DNA of 64,000 bases, taken from Pedobacter cryoconitis. GTDB taxonomy: Bacteria; Bacteroidota; Bacteroidia; Sphingobacteriales; Sphingobacteriaceae. The stretch's first letter is position 1. Each line of letters begins with the position of its first letter. The stretch is from assembly GCF_014200595.1 (NCBI RefSeq), contig NZ_JACHCG010000001.1, positions 558,001-622,000 of the forward strand, given 5' to 3'. A program made the position numbers and the translations under genes. Positions 42,072 to 51,410 of this stretch are shown here, one piece after another. The notes under the pieces are model-generated. The model did not search any database. It was not told the origin of the DNA and saw only the letters and a list, made by a program, of their open reading frames with translations.

Positions 42072-42163
42072 ATTTATTTTTTTGCGAGGGCAATAATAAA
42101 GTTTTTTACATTAAAAACACAATAGGTGTTTTTATAAATAACGGTAAAATTAGCTTAAATCAA

Positions 42164-42189
42164 AAAAGGGCACTATAAAGTGCCCTTTT
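42164..42189 (-). terminator. Hairpin terminator of the isc operon
   Basis: AAAAGGGCACT (42164-42174) pairs with AGTGCCCTTTT (42179-42189) around an ATAA loop; the A-run on its left gives a U-tract on the minus strand. A second hairpin (AAAAACAC/GTGTTTTT, 42113-42133) follows, in the leader of the acyl-CoA ligase gene. Confidence 0.88.
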
Positions 42190-42205
42190 AATATATCATA
42201 TCAGG

Positions 42206-42532
42206 TTAAACTGAGAAACTTTCTCCGCAACCACAAGTACGGCTTGCATTTGGATTATTGAAATTAAATCCTTTTCCATTGATGCCGTCTGTGAAGTCAA
42301 GTTCTGTACCGGCCAGATATAAAAATGATTTCATATCCAGTGCAATGCGGATTCCTCTGTCTTCAAAAAACTGATCTCCTGTTTTTTCTTCGTTGTCAAA
42401 ATCGAGATTGTAGGATAAGCCTGAACAACCGCCACCTTTTACTGAAACACGTAAAAAGTAAGTCGTATCCATTTGAGATTCCTGCATTAAGTTATCAATC
42501 TTGGTTTTAGCTTTATCTGTGATCGTGATCAT
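42206..42532 (-). CDS. iscA: Iron-sulfur cluster assembly protein, A-type
   Basis: A 108-residue A-type carrier that passes Fe-S clusters to target proteins. The three conserved cysteines are visible: KGGGCSGLSY at about 33-42 and RTCGCGESF near the C-terminus. Last gene of the iscS-iscU-iscA operon, 33 bp after iscU. IscA, ErpA and SufA are hard to tell apart; operon position favours IscA. Confidence 0.93.
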   Translation of the reverse strand: MITITDKAKTKIDNLMQESQMDTTYFLRVSVKGGGCSGLSYNLDFDNEEKTGDQFFEDRGIRIALDMKSFLYLAGTELDFTDGINGKGFNFNNPNASRTCGCGESFSV

Positions 42533-42565
42533 ATGCTTTATTTTTTAAATAAGCCCAGGTATAAT

Positions 42566-42979
42566 TTAGTGGTGTGATTTAGGCAATGCAATTGGTTCCA
42601 TGCCATTTTTAACACGGTAATCATTGATTGCTGATTTAATCGCATCCTCTGCTAATACTGAACAGTGAATTTTTACTGGTGGCAATGCTAATTCTTCTAC
42701 GATATCCATATTGTCAATCGTCATCGCTTGATCCACAGTTTTGCCTTTCAGCCATTCTGTTGCTAAAGATGAAGAAGCAATTGCAGAGCCACATCCGAAT
42801 GTTTTAAATTTAGCGTCAGTAATTACATTGTTTTCATCTACTTCAATTTGAAGACGCATCACATCACCGCACTCTGGTGCGCCAACTAAACCTGTACCTA
42901 CTGATTTACTATTTTTATCTAATGTACCAACGTTACGGGGGTTGGTATAGTGTTCCATTACTTTTTCTGAGTATGCCAT
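42566..42979 (-). CDS. iscU: Iron-sulfur cluster scaffold protein IscU
   Basis: A 137-residue scaffold on which IscS-derived sulfur and iron build [2Fe-2S] clusters. Conserved cysteines lie in VGAPECGDVM, FKTFGCGSAIASSS and KIHCSVLAEDA, with the LPPVK chaperone-recognition motif at about 99-103 (ALPPVKIHC). LPPVK implies an HscA/Hsc66-type chaperone somewhere in the genome, though hscA/hscB are not adjacent. Confidence 0.97.
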   Translation of the reverse strand: MAYSEKVMEHYTNPRNVGTLDKNSKSVGTGLVGAPECGDVMRLQIEVDENNVITDAKFKTFGCGSAIASSSLATEWLKGKTVDQAMTIDNMDIVEELALPPVKIHCSVLAEDAIKSAINDYRVKNGMEPIALPKSHH

Positions 42980-43052
42980 TTTATTTTCCTCTGAGCCTCT
43001 CGTTAAAGAGGATTGTTTTTTAATATTTTATTTATAGTGAAAGGGGCGCACC

Positions 43053-44264
43053 TTAGTGCTCAGCCCATTCAATTTTGCTTAAATCAATTCCTTCTTTAAA
43101 CATTTCCCAAAGTGGTGAAAGATCTCTTAAGTGGTTCACTGCTTTTTTAGTGTTCTCAATAGCGTAATCAATTTCTTCTTCCGTAGTGAAACGGCCTAAA
43201 CCGAAACGGATAGAAGAGTGTGCAAGGTCATCTGAAAGTCCTAAGCTTTTTAAAACGTATGAAGGCTCTAAGGATGCTGAAGTACAGGCAGAACCTGAAG
43301 AAACAGCCAGATCTTTCATGGCCATCATCAAGCCTTCACCTTCTACATATTTGAAAGAGATATTTGCTACATGCGGTAAACGGTGTTGTGTATTTCCGTT
43401 CACGTAACTTTCTTCCATTACAGTCAGTGCGCTTTCTAATTTATCTCTCAATGCAGAAAGGCGGGCTGCTTCTGAGTCCATTTCTAAACGGCATAGTTCA
43501 CAAGCCTTGCCTAAACCAACAATTCCGGGTACGTTTAATGTTCCTGAACGCATGCCACGCTCATGACCACCACCGTCCATTTGTGCAGTTACTTTAACCC
43601 TTGGGTTTTTACGGCGTACATATAATACACCAACTCCTTTAGGGCCGTACATTTTATGTGCACTGAAGGCAAGCAGGTCAATTCCGTCTGCATTTACATC
43701 TACAGGTATTTTACCTACAGCCTGTGTAGCGTCAGTCATGAACAATGCGCCAAACTTATGTGCGATTGCAGAAATTTCTCTGATAGGCTGAACAACACCG
43801 ATCTCATTGTTGCCATACATGATCGTAACCAGGATAGTTTGTTCAGTCATTGCTGCTTCTAATTCAGCAAGGTCAATTAAGCCGTCTTCTTTTACTGACA
43901 GGTAAGTAACTTTTGCACCTAATTTCTCCAGGTGTTTACAAGTATCCAATACTGCTTTGTGTTCAGTAGTTGCAGTAATGATATGATTACCTTTATCCTG
44001 ATACATTTCGAACACACCTTTAATACCAAGGTTGTCTGCTTCTGTAGCACCTGAAGTGAAAATAATTTCCTTTTCAGTACAGCCAATCAGTTTGGCAGCC
44101 TGCTCACGTGCATAATCAACACCTTCTTCTGCAACCCAGCCAAAGGCGTGGTTACGGCTTGCAGCATTACCAAATTTTGTGGTAAAGTAAGGCAACATTG
44201 CTTCAAGCACTCTTGGGTCAAGGGGGGTTGTCGCGTTATTATCTAGATAAATAGGAAGTTCCAT
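43053..44264 (-). CDS. iscS: Cysteine desulfurase IscS
   Basis: A 403-residue PLP enzyme that removes sulfur from cysteine for Fe-S clusters and tRNA thiolation. Features: [18 protein letters not shown] at the N-terminus, [31 protein letters not shown] with the PLP Lys (about 204), and the mobile loop [20 protein letters not shown] with the active-site Cys (about 328). First gene of iscSUA. No iscR-like regulator precedes it; a TACATTTG box (minus strand, plus coordinates 44291-44298) is a possible -7 element. Confidence 0.97.
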   Translation of the reverse strand: MELPIYLDNNATTPLDPRVLEAMLPYFTTKFGNAASRNHAFGWVAEEGVDYAREQAAKLIGCTEKEIIFTSGATEADNLGIKGVFEMYQDKGNHIITATTEHKAVLDTCKHLEKLGAKVTYLSVKEDGLIDLAELEAAMTEQTILVTIMYGNNEIGVVQPIREISAIAHKFGALFMTDATQAVGKIPVDVNADGIDLLAFSAHKMYGPKGVGVLYVRRKNPRVKVTAQMDGGGHERGMRSGTLNVPGIVGLGKACELCRLEMDSEAARLSALRDKLESALTVMEESYVNGNTQHRLPHVANISFKYVEGEGLMMAMKDLAVSSGSACTSASLEPSYVLKSLGLSDDLAHSSIRFGLGRFTTEEEIDYAIENTKKAVNHLRDLSPLWEMFKEGIDLSKIEWAEH

Positions 44265-44388
44265 TGTATGTAATTTATTCTTTTAATATACAAATGTACA
44301 AAAAAAGATTGCCAAAGAATGTAAGATGAGGCTATGAACATCGGGGGGAAACATGCATTTTTACATTCGCTTAACGTTTACATGAACT

Positions 44389-44793
44389 ATGAATAAAATT
44401 GAACATATCGGTATTGCAGTAAAAGACCTCGATGCGTCCTGTTCGCTGTATGAGAAGTTACTGGGTACGGCAGCTTATAAAAAGGAGTCTGTAGTTTCTG
44501 AAGGGGTGGATACTGCTTTTTTCCGGACAGGCGAGAATAAAATTGAATTGCTGGCTGCTACTGTAGCGGATAGCCCGGTTGCTTCTTTTATAGGAAAAAG
44601 AGGAGAGGGGATTCATCATATTGCATTTGATGTGGATGATATTTATGCAGAAATGAAAAGACTGAAAAATGAGGGCTTTGTACTGTTAAATGAAGAACCT
44701 AAATTTGGCGCCGACAATAAGCTGATCTGCTTTGTGCATCCTAAAGGGACAAATGGGGTACTGATCGAATTGTGTCAGGAAATAAAAAAATGA
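44389..44793 (+). CDS. mce: Methylmalonyl-CoA epimerase
   Basis: A 134-residue vicinal-oxygen-chelate enzyme that interconverts the (R) and (S) forms of methylmalonyl-CoA between propionate and succinyl-CoA metabolism. Metal ligands: IEHIGIAVKD (His), GIHHIAFDVDD (His pair region) and VLIELCQE (Glu). Length and motifs are typical. An earlier ATG at 44382 is out of frame. A small gene of unknown function follows after 4 bp; mutA/mutB are not adjacent. Confidence 0.94.
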   Translation: MNKIEHIGIAVKDLDASCSLYEKLLGTAAYKKESVVSEGVDTAFFRTGENKIELLAATVADSPVASFIGKRGEGIHHIAFDVDDIYAEMKRLKNEGFVLLNEEPKFGADNKLICFVHPKGTNGVLIELCQEIKK

Positions 44794-44797
44794 CGGA

Positions 44798-45085
44798 ATG
44801 GATGATTTGAAAGTGCTTTGCAGAATTATAGGGAATGATTTTGAACTGGAAGAGGAATTGTCTGCGGAGCAGTTAAGAGTGAAAATGGTACATGCTTTCT
44901 CCTGGTTGCTGGATAATGACATCTCTAAAATGATGCAAATATTATACCGTACAGATGTGAATGAAGAAAGATTAAAATCTTTACTGATCAGCAGGTCTCA
45001 ACTGCCTTCGGCAGAAGTGATTGCAGATGAATATATTAGCAGGCAACTACAAAAAATTGAGACCAGAAAAAAGTATAGTACATAA
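44798..45085 (+). CDS. Small hypothetical protein downstream of mce
   Basis: A 95-residue, mainly helical acidic/basic protein (FELEEELSAEQLRVKMVHAF, then EERLKSLLISRSQLPSAEVI) with no membrane segment. The 4-bp spacing from mce makes co-transcription very likely, so a link to propionyl/methylmalonyl metabolism is conceivable but not supported by any motif. Family not recognised. Confidence 0.7.
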   Translation: MDDLKVLCRIIGNDFELEEELSAEQLRVKMVHAFSWLLDNDISKMMQILYRTDVNEERLKSLLISRSQLPSAEVIADEYISRQLQKIETRKKYST

Positions 45086-45099
45086 TTTTTTAATAATGC

Positions 45100-45130
45100 T
45101 TGTAAATAAAAAATATAATTAGGATATTTG
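45100..45130 (+). promoter_or_regulatory. Bacteroidota promoter of rpmE2
   Basis: TTG (45100-45102), a 20-bp spacer and GATATTTG (45123-45130) fit the consensus with one mismatch. The ATG lies 50 bp downstream. Confidence 0.65.
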
Positions 45131-45179
45131 CAACCTTCAAAATAAGCGACAAATAAGTACAAATAAGTATATATTCATT

Positions 45180-45428
45180 ATGAAAAAAGATCTTCACCCT
45201 TCAAACTATAGATTCGTAGTATTTAAAGATATGTCTAACGAATACTCTTTCTTAACTAAATCTTGTGTTGAAACTAAAGAATCTGTGACTTGGGAAGATG
45301 GTAACGAGTACCCTCTTTATAAATTAGAGATCTCTCATACTTCTCACCCTTTCTATACTGGTAAAATGAAACTGGTAGATACAGCTGGTCGTATCGATAA
45401 ATTTAAAACTCGTTACGCTAAGAAATAA
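45180..45428 (+). CDS. rpmE2: Large ribosomal subunit protein bL31, type B
   Basis: An 82-residue bL31 of the zinc-free type. [20 protein letters not shown], then [20 protein letters not shown] are diagnostic of bL31B, and only one Cys is present, so the zinc CxxC pairs of type A are absent. In many bacteria type B replaces type A under zinc limitation; here it may be the only copy, which the window cannot show. It has its own promoter and terminator. Confidence 0.97.
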   Translation: MKKDLHPSNYRFVVFKDMSNEYSFLTKSCVETKESVTWEDGNEYPLYKLEISHTSHPFYTGKMKLVDTAGRIDKFKTRYAKK

Positions 45429-45453
45429 TTCTACAGTTATAAGAAATTATTAT

Positions 45454-45482
45454 AAAGTCCCGATGCTCAGCTTCGGGACTTT
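45454..45482 (+). terminator. Terminator after rpmE2
   Basis: AAAGTCCCGA (45454-45463) pairs with TCGGGACTTT (45473-45482), followed by a run of T. A textbook intrinsic terminator. Confidence 0.95.
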
Positions 45483-45554
45483 TTTTATTTTTGCTTATAT
45501 TATATAATAGGAGTTTGCGCTCTGCAAATTCTATGTAAAACAATAACAACACAA

Positions 45555-46730
45555 ATGAACATTAATTTATTTGATGATCAGACTGCTTTATCTCTAAGGC
45601 CGCTCACTTTTACACGGCCTGTGGCCGATCTGCGGATTGGAATATTAACCATAGCTGAAAAATGGGCCAATTATGCATCAGCTGTTCCAGGATTCTGTAC
45701 TGCGGTTTACCTGACTGCAAAATATCAGACCCGCAAGGATGCGGACACTTACATTAACGGTTCTGTTTGCCCGGACGAAAGTCTTTTTGCTGCGATTGCT
45801 GCTTTGCGCAGTGGTGAAGTACTTGTGCAGGGGGAACTGGTTCTGGCTTACAAAGTTAATCCGGGTGAAACCGTTAGTTTAGCACAGGGTGCTTTATTGC
45901 GTCCTGTTTCTTATAGCGGATCTTTTACACGTATTGTATTTCCTGAAGATATTTTTAGAAATAATGATGTACAGCTCAGCGCTGACTTTGATCTTTTAAC
46001 TAAAGGCAGGGTTTCAGCGAAATTAAGCACGACCAATACAGTTCTGGGTGACCAGATTTTTATTGAAGAAGGAGTGGAAGCGGAATGCGCTACTTTTAAT
46101 ACGTTAACAGGGCCTGTTTACCTCGGTAAAAATACACAGGTTTGGGAAGGTACACATATCAGGGGGTCTTTTGCTTTAGGTGAAGGCTCCAGGGTGAAAA
46201 TGGGAACCAAGATTTACGGACAAACTACCATAGGCCCGTTTAGTACAGTAGGCGGCGAGATTAACAATGCCGTGATCTGGGGTTATTCTGCGAAAGGGCA
46301 TGAAGGTTACCTGGGTAATTCTGTGCTGGGACAATGGTGCAATATCGGGGCGGATACCAATAATTCCAATTTGAAAAATAACTATGCCGATGTTAAATTG
46401 TGGGATTATGAAAAAACTGCATTCAGACAGACCGGACTTCAGTTTTGCGGCTTAATTATGGCAGATCATGTGAAATGTGGCATCAATACCATGTTTAATA
46501 CCGGTACTGTGGTCGGTGTCAGTGCAAATGTGTTTGGATCTGGCTATCCGAAGAACTTTATTCCGGATTTTGCCTGGGGTGGATGTGATAGCCTTGCTGT
46601 TTATAGCCTTGAAAAAATGTTCGAAACAGCAGAAAAAGTATATGAACGTAAAAATGTTGAGTTTAATCAGATAGAAAAAGATATATTGTCATCGATTTTT
46701 GATTTAACTTCAATTTATAGATCTTTTTAG
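45555..46730 (+). CDS. GlmU-like putative sugar nucleotidyltransferase (left-handed beta-helix)
   Basis: A 391-residue protein. The N-terminal ~150 residues (FDDQTALSLRPLTFTRPVAD, DLRIGILTIAEKW) fit the NTP_transf_4-type domain of GlmU-like Bacteroidota proteins; the usual pyrophosphorylase signature LAAGxGTRM is not present. From about 190 a hexapeptide left-handed beta-helix follows (YLGKNTQVWEGTHIRGSFAL, VIWGYSAKGHEGYLGNSVLG, NIGADTNNSNLKNNYADVKL). Likely acts on a sugar phosphate or in acyl transfer in envelope synthesis; the exact reaction is unknown. tpiA follows after 124 bp. Confidence 0.8.
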   Translation: MNINLFDDQTALSLRPLTFTRPVADLRIGILTIAEKWANYASAVPGFCTAVYLTAKYQTRKDADTYINGSVCPDESLFAAIAALRSGEVLVQGELVLAYKVNPGETVSLAQGALLRPVSYSGSFTRIVFPEDIFRNNDVQLSADFDLLTKGRVSAKLSTTNTVLGDQIFIEEGVEAECATFNTLTGPVYLGKNTQVWEGTHIRGSFALGEGSRVKMGTKIYGQTTIGPFSTVGGEINNAVIWGYSAKGHEGYLGNSVLGQWCNIGADTNNSNLKNNYADVKLWDYEKTAFRQTGLQFCGLIMADHVKCGINTMFNTGTVVGVSANVFGSGYPKNFIPDFAWGGCDSLAVYSLEKMFETAEKVYERKNVEFNQIEKDILSSIFDLTSIYRSF

Positions 46731-46854
46731 GAGACTTTGTGTATTTTTATCAGCTATATGTGTAGTTGAGCAATAGTAACTTAATTTAAGCGTCAAAATT
46801 TGGGTTAAGTGCCAATGAAATAGGATTACAGTTAAAATAATATTAGATTTAATT

Positions 46855-47616
46855 ATGAGAAAGAAAATAGTAGCAGGAAATTGGAAAATGAATACGGACT
46901 ATGCAGAAGGTATTTCATTATTTTCAGAAATCGTTAACATCGTAAGAGATGAGAAAAAAGGCGATCAGCTAGCTATCATATGTGCTCCGTTCATTCACTT
47001 GAACAGCTTATCAAAATTAGGAGGTGATGTCGTTAAAATTGGTGCTCAGAATTGCCACCAAAAAGAAAGCGGTGCTTTCACTGGTGAAATTTCAGCCAGG
47101 ATGATCAAATCAATTGGTTGTGAATATGTAATTGTCGGACACTCAGAACGCCGTCAGTATTTTGCAGAAAGCGATGCTTTACTTGCTGATAAAACTAATA
47201 TTGCTTTAGCAAATCAATTAACACCTATTTTCTGTATTGGTGAAACATTAGACGAAAGAAACAACGGTAATTTCTTTGAAATCCTGAAAGGACAATTAGA
47301 AAATGGCCTGTTCCACCTGAGTCCTGAAGATTTTACAAAAGTTGTCATCGCTTACGAACCAGTTTGGGCAATTGGTACCGGACTTACTGCTACTGCTGAG
47401 CAGGCTCAGGAAGTACATGAGTTTATCCGTGCAGAAGTTGCTGGTAAATATGGGGAAGATGCTGCTGAAGAAACTTCAATTTTATATGGAGGTAGCTGTA
47501 CACCTAAAAATGCACCGGAATTATTTGCACAAAAAGATATTGATGGTGGATTAATTGGGGGCGCTTCTCTTAAATCACGTGATTTCGCAGATATCGTTAA
47601 AACCTTTAATTCTTAA
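46855..47616 (+). CDS. tpiA: Triosephosphate isomerase
   Basis: A 253-residue (beta/alpha)8 glycolytic enzyme. GNWKMN at about 8-13 (catalytic Lys), VGHSERR at about 98-104 (catalytic His) and AYEPVWAIGTGLTA at about 168-181 (catalytic Glu). Phosphate-binding GGSC and GLIGGASL occur near the C-terminus. The stop overlaps the prmA start by one base (TAATG). Confidence 0.98.
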   Translation: MRKKIVAGNWKMNTDYAEGISLFSEIVNIVRDEKKGDQLAIICAPFIHLNSLSKLGGDVVKIGAQNCHQKESGAFTGEISARMIKSIGCEYVIVGHSERRQYFAESDALLADKTNIALANQLTPIFCIGETLDERNNGNFFEILKGQLENGLFHLSPEDFTKVVIAYEPVWAIGTGLTATAEQAQEVHEFIRAEVAGKYGEDAAEETSILYGGSCTPKNAPELFAQKDIDGGLIGGASLKSRDFADIVKTFNS

Positions 47617-48455
47617 TGCAGTATATACAAATCACCTTCAGCTTTACGCTTATCCAGGAATATCAACAGGATTTATTAATCAGTGAGCTGGCTGAAATTG
47701 GATTCAATACGTTTGAAGATACCGAAAATGGTTTCTCTGCTTTTATTGATTTCGATAGCTATAATAAAGAAAACTTAACCGGATCTCTTCTTCAGTTCGA
47801 AGGAGAGTTCGATTATAATTATACCGTAACAGAAATTGCCGCAGAAAATTGGAATGAGGAGTGGGAGAAGAATTTTGAACCGCTCATTATCGATGAAACC
47901 TGCTATGTAAGAGCGACTTTCCACCCTGTTCAGCCTCAATATAAATACGAGATCGTTATTGATCCTAAAATGGCGTTCGGTACTGGTCATCATCAAACTA
48001 CAACGATGATGATGCAATATATTCTGGAAACTGAGGTGACTGGAAAGCATATCCTTGATATGGGATGCGGAACAGCGATATTAGCCATTCTTGCGGCTAA
48101 AAAGGGTGCTAAAGACTTAGTCGCTATTGATAACGACGAAGTTTGTTATCTGAGCGCTAAAGAAAATGCTGCATTGAACAACATTACTAATATTACTGCT
48201 TTATGTGGTGGGAAAGAAGTAATCCCTGCTGCTGAGTATGATATTATCCTTGCAAACATCAACCGTAATATTTTACTGGATCAGATACCTGTATATGCCA
48301 GCGTTTTAAAAAGCGGTGGTGAAATATTTTTTAGTGGATTTTATGAAGATCCGGACCTTCAAATGATTAAGGATGCTTGTGCACCATTTGGCATGAATTA
48401 TCTGAACCATAAGAAGATCGGAGAGTGGGTAGCCGCACGTTTTAAAAAGGCTTAA
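47616..48455 (+). CDS. prmA: Ribosomal protein L11 methyltransferase
   Basis: A 279-residue SAM-dependent methyltransferase that trimethylates ribosomal protein uL11. N-terminal substrate domain, then FGTGHHQTTTMMM at about 126-138 and SAM motif I LDMGCGTAILAILAAKKGA at about 149-167, followed by NINRNILLDQIP (the NPPF-like substrate motif is replaced by NINRN, as in PrmA). Translationally coupled to tpiA. Confidence 0.95.
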   Translation: MQYIQITFSFTLIQEYQQDLLISELAEIGFNTFEDTENGFSAFIDFDSYNKENLTGSLLQFEGEFDYNYTVTEIAAENWNEEWEKNFEPLIIDETCYVRATFHPVQPQYKYEIVIDPKMAFGTGHHQTTTMMMQYILETEVTGKHILDMGCGTAILAILAAKKGAKDLVAIDNDEVCYLSAKENAALNNITNITALCGGKEVIPAAEYDIILANINRNILLDQIPVYASVLKSGGEIFFSGFYEDPDLQMIKDACAPFGMNYLNHKKIGEWVAARFKKA

Positions 48456-48500
48456 TAAATAAAAGTATTTTAATTGCTTTATTTTTTTTAATATTTGAGA

Positions 48501-49853
48501 ATGCGAATACATTTTATAGCTATTGGGGGAAGTGCAATGCACAACCTGGCAATAGCTTTGCATCAGAAAGGTTTTATTGTAAGTGGTTCAGATGATTTAA
48601 TTTTTGAACCATCGGCAAGCAGACTTTCCAGACATGGGATTTTACCTGAAAAACTGGGTTGGCATGAGGAGTCAATCACAGCGGATCTTGATGCGGTTAT
48701 TTTAGGAATGCATGCCCTCATTGATAATCCTGAATTACTCAGGGCGCAAGCGCTTGGACTAAAGGTTTATTCTTATCCTGAATATATCTATGAGCAGACT
48801 AAAGATAAGCTGAGAGTCGTGATAGGTGGCAGTCATGGTAAAACGACTATTACTTCCATGATCCTGCACGTACTTAACTATTACAAAAAAGATTTCGATT
48901 ACCTGGTTGGTGCACAACTGGAGGGGTTCGATACCATGGTGCGGCTTACTGAGGCTGCGCCTATAATTATTATCGAGGGAGATGAATATTTAGCTTCGCC
49001 GATTGACAGAAGACCAAAATTCCATATTTATAAAGCAAATGTCGCAGTAATCAGCGGAGTAGCCTGGGACCATGTGAATGTGTTCCCTACTTTTGAAAAT
49101 TATTTGCACCAGTTTGAGCTTTTTATTGATACCATTATGCCTGGGGGTAAGTTATTTTACGCTTCGACTGATCAGGAATTGTGTACTCTTGTAAGGAATA
49201 ATCCTAAAGAAATTGTTAAAACAGGATACGAAATCCCTGCACACCACGTTAACAATGGTATAACTTATTTACTGCCTGAAAATCTGCCACTGAAAGTTTT
49301 TGGTGATCATAACCTGATGAATTTAAGTGCTGCGAAATTGGTTTGTAAAGAAATTGGTATCAGTGAAAATGATTTTAATCTGGCAATTACCTCATTTAAA
49401 GGGGCATCTAAAAGGCTGGAGTTGTTAAATACAGAGAATAATACAAATGTTTATAAGGATTTTGCACACTCCCCTTCCAAATTGAAAGCTACAATTGAGG
49501 CAGTAAAGTCGCAATTTGAGGAAAGAAAATTAGTAGCTTGTATAGAATTACACACATTTAGTAGTTTAAATAAAAATTTTTTACTGCAATATGCAGATAC
49601 GATGATCCGTGCAGAGAATCCTATCGTATATATAGATATAAAAACATTTCAACAAAAAAAAATTAAGCCTTTCACTGAAATAGATGTTCAAACAGCATTT
49701 AATAACGATAAGCTTACTTTTTTTGACAATGCCTCTACTCTTGAGCAATACTTAAGAGGGTTGGATTTTCGCCAGACAAACCTTTTGCTGATGAGCTCGG
49801 GTAACTTTGGCGGGATAGATTTAGCCAAACTGGCACGTGAGTTGAATACTTAA
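48501..49853 (+). CDS. mpl: Mpl-type UDP-N-acetylmuramate:peptide ligase
   Basis: A 450-residue Mur ligase of the Mpl type, which recycles murein tripeptide by joining it to UDP-MurNAc. N-terminal Rossmann part IHFIAIGGSAMHNLAIALHQ, P-loop VVIGGSHGKTTITSMI at about 107-122, IIIEGDEYLASPIDRRPKF, and the DHVNVFPTFENY block of Mpl rather than MurC. It also retains an HSPSK-type loop (FAHSPSKLKATIEA). A near-consensus -7 box (AATATTTG) lies 3 nt before the ATG. An in-frame TTG at 48495 is less likely. An XRE gene follows after 28 bp. Confidence 0.92.
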   Translation: MRIHFIAIGGSAMHNLAIALHQKGFIVSGSDDLIFEPSASRLSRHGILPEKLGWHEESITADLDAVILGMHALIDNPELLRAQALGLKVYSYPEYIYEQTKDKLRVVIGGSHGKTTITSMILHVLNYYKKDFDYLVGAQLEGFDTMVRLTEAAPIIIIEGDEYLASPIDRRPKFHIYKANVAVISGVAWDHVNVFPTFENYLHQFELFIDTIMPGGKLFYASTDQELCTLVRNNPKEIVKTGYEIPAHHVNNGITYLLPENLPLKVFGDHNLMNLSAAKLVCKEIGISENDFNLAITSFKGASKRLELLNTENNTNVYKDFAHSPSKLKATIEAVKSQFEERKLVACIELHTFSSLNKNFLLQYADTMIRAENPIVYIDIKTFQQKKIKPFTEIDVQTAFNNDKLTFFDNASTLEQYLRGLDFRQTNLLLMSSGNFGGIDLAKLARELNT

Positions 49854-49881
49854 AGAACAAAACACACCTAAATTTATAACA

Positions 49882-50211
49882 ATGAACATCATCGGTAAGA
49901 ACATCAGACAGCTCCGTCAAAAAAATGGATGGAGTCAGGGCGAAGTAGCTAAAAGATTAAACATCTCTATTCCTGCATTTTCAAAAATTGAAACTGGGAT
50001 TACGGATATTAACATCTCGAGGCTGGCTCAGATCGCTAATCTTTTTGAAGTCTCTACAATGGATATCATCTCTAAAGAAGGAGAAAATCCTCAATCTGTA
50101 AATTTTGAAGAGATCAATAATCTGAAGGCGAAACTATCACTGAGAGAAGAAGAGATCATTAAACTTCAAAAGAAGGTTATTGATCTTTACGAAGAAATCA
50201 GAGAAAAATAG
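49882..50211 (+). CDS. XRE-family helix-turn-helix protein with coiled coil
   Basis: A 109-residue regulator: an XRE/Cro HTH at residues 4-58 (RQLRQKNGWSQGEVAKRLNI, SIPAFSKIETGITDINISRL) and a C-terminal coiled coil (about 74-109, KAKLSLREEEIIKLQKKVID). The layout fits a dimeric repressor or a structural partner; similar proteins are common in Bacteroidota. Same strand as mpl, possibly co-transcribed. A strong bidirectional terminator follows. Confidence 0.9.
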   Translation: MNIIGKNIRQLRQKNGWSQGEVAKRLNISIPAFSKIETGITDINISRLAQIANLFEVSTMDIISKEGENPQSVNFEEINNLKAKLSLREEEIIKLQKKVIDLYEEIREK

Positions 50212-50217
50212 TAAGAT

Positions 50218-50256
50218 TTTAAAAGCCTGTTTAGAGATTCTAAACAGGCTTTTAAA
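50218..50256. terminator. 18-bp perfect bidirectional terminator
   Basis: TTTAAAAGCCTGTTTAGA (50218-50235) pairs perfectly with 50239-50256 around a 3-nt loop, between the XRE gene and the convergent acyltransferase-like gene. Confidence 0.92.
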
Positions 50257-51384
50257 TTAATGGGCAGTGAAGACTTTTCGCATAGTCAGGTGACGCTTTC
50301 CGAAAACAGCACCGGTTGCTTCATGAATAGAAAGCATTTTATCGTTGAAGTCACCTACCCAGGATAATTCCAGCTCGTCATACTGGTCCAGAGGCAAAAC
50401 ATATTCTTTTAGTTTAATAAATAAGGCGGATTCCAGTCCGTGTTTCTGATAGGCAGTTTTTGTACCCATCACAATGGCTCTCATCCGGTTTACACCTTTC
50501 CATCTCCGGTAAACAAATTTCAGTTTTTCTATCAAACCCAATTTTCCGTTGAAACCTTTGATCATTTGATTCGCATCAGGGATAATAACTACGAAAGAAG
50601 CGGGTTCTCCGTTCAGGTAAGCAAACCAAATTAGTTTTTCATCCATAATGGCCTCCATCTGTTTAAAACTCTCCTGAAGGGTTTCTTTCTTGATCGGAAC
50701 AAAGTTTTCAAAGTCTTTCCAGCCATCATTGTAGATTTCCATCAGATCCTGCACATATTTCTCTGCATTCTTTTTGGAGAAGTGTTCAAAGGTGTAGCCG
50801 GGTTTATTCGCTACCCAGGTCGCAATCTTTGTAAAGCGCTCAGGAAAAGGGTTTCTGACCGCAAGGTGATTGGTGATCTGCTGGTAGGAGGTGACGAATC
50901 CGTAATTTTCAAAAAAGGCCTGATAATAAGCAGGATTGTAATTCATGCCGTAAGACGGGGGAGTGAAGCCTTCTACGAGTAATCCCCAGAAGGTATCGTT
51001 TTCACCAAAATTGATTGGCCCGTCCATCGCTTCCATTCCTCTTTCTTTTAGCCAGGCCTGCGCAACATCAAATAGCTTAAAGGCAGCATCCTGGTTATCA
51101 ATACATTCAAAGAAGCCAACACCGCCTGTTGGCTGTTCGTAGTTAAATGCTTTTTTGGTGTTAATGAAAGCCGCGATCCTTCCAATTGCCTTTCCTTGTT
51201 CATCTTTTAAGATCCAGCGGGTACATTCGCCATGTTTAAAGAAGATATTCTTTTCCGGGTCAAATGTTTTCTCTACATCCTGATCGAGCGGACAGATCCA
51301 GTTCTGATCATTTTGATAGATGGTATGTGGAACCTGTAAAAACTCTTTTTTTGTGGGTGAACTGGAAACGGAAATTAACTGCAT
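50257..51384 (-). CDS. GNAT-superfamily acyltransferase-like protein
   Basis: A 375-residue cytoplasmic protein with two halves. The N-terminal half has IYQNDQNWICPLDQDVEKTF and FINTKKAFNYEQPTGGVGFF; the C-terminal half has a GNAT-like fold (ARNMVMGTK-like strand as RMRAIVMGTKTAYQKHGLES, then DELELSWVGDFNDKMLSIHE and ATGAVFGKRH, typical of the last GNAT helix and strand). Such proteins are widespread in Bacteroidota and of unknown substrate. The FEM/peptidoglycan-type double GNAT is a possible relative. It lies just downstream of the acidic-protein gene on the same strand but beyond its terminator. Confidence 0.75.
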   Translation of the reverse strand: MQLISVSSSPTKKEFLQVPHTIYQNDQNWICPLDQDVEKTFDPEKNIFFKHGECTRWILKDEQGKAIGRIAAFINTKKAFNYEQPTGGVGFFECIDNQDAAFKLFDVAQAWLKERGMEAMDGPINFGENDTFWGLLVEGFTPPSYGMNYNPAYYQAFFENYGFVTSYQQITNHLAVRNPFPERFTKIATWVANKPGYTFEHFSKKNAEKYVQDLMEIYNDGWKDFENFVPIKKETLQESFKQMEAIMDEKLIWFAYLNGEPASFVVIIPDANQMIKGFNGKLGLIEKLKFVYRRWKGVNRMRAIVMGTKTAYQKHGLESALFIKLKEYVLPLDQYDELELSWVGDFNDKMLSIHEATGAVFGKRHLTMRKVFTAH

Positions 51385-51410
51385 TTATTCATTTGGGTTA
51401 AAGCACTGAT

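Noticed and set aside
45180..45428. Degenerate bL31 because zinc cysteines are absent
   Set aside because: This is the regular type B sequence, not a broken type A.
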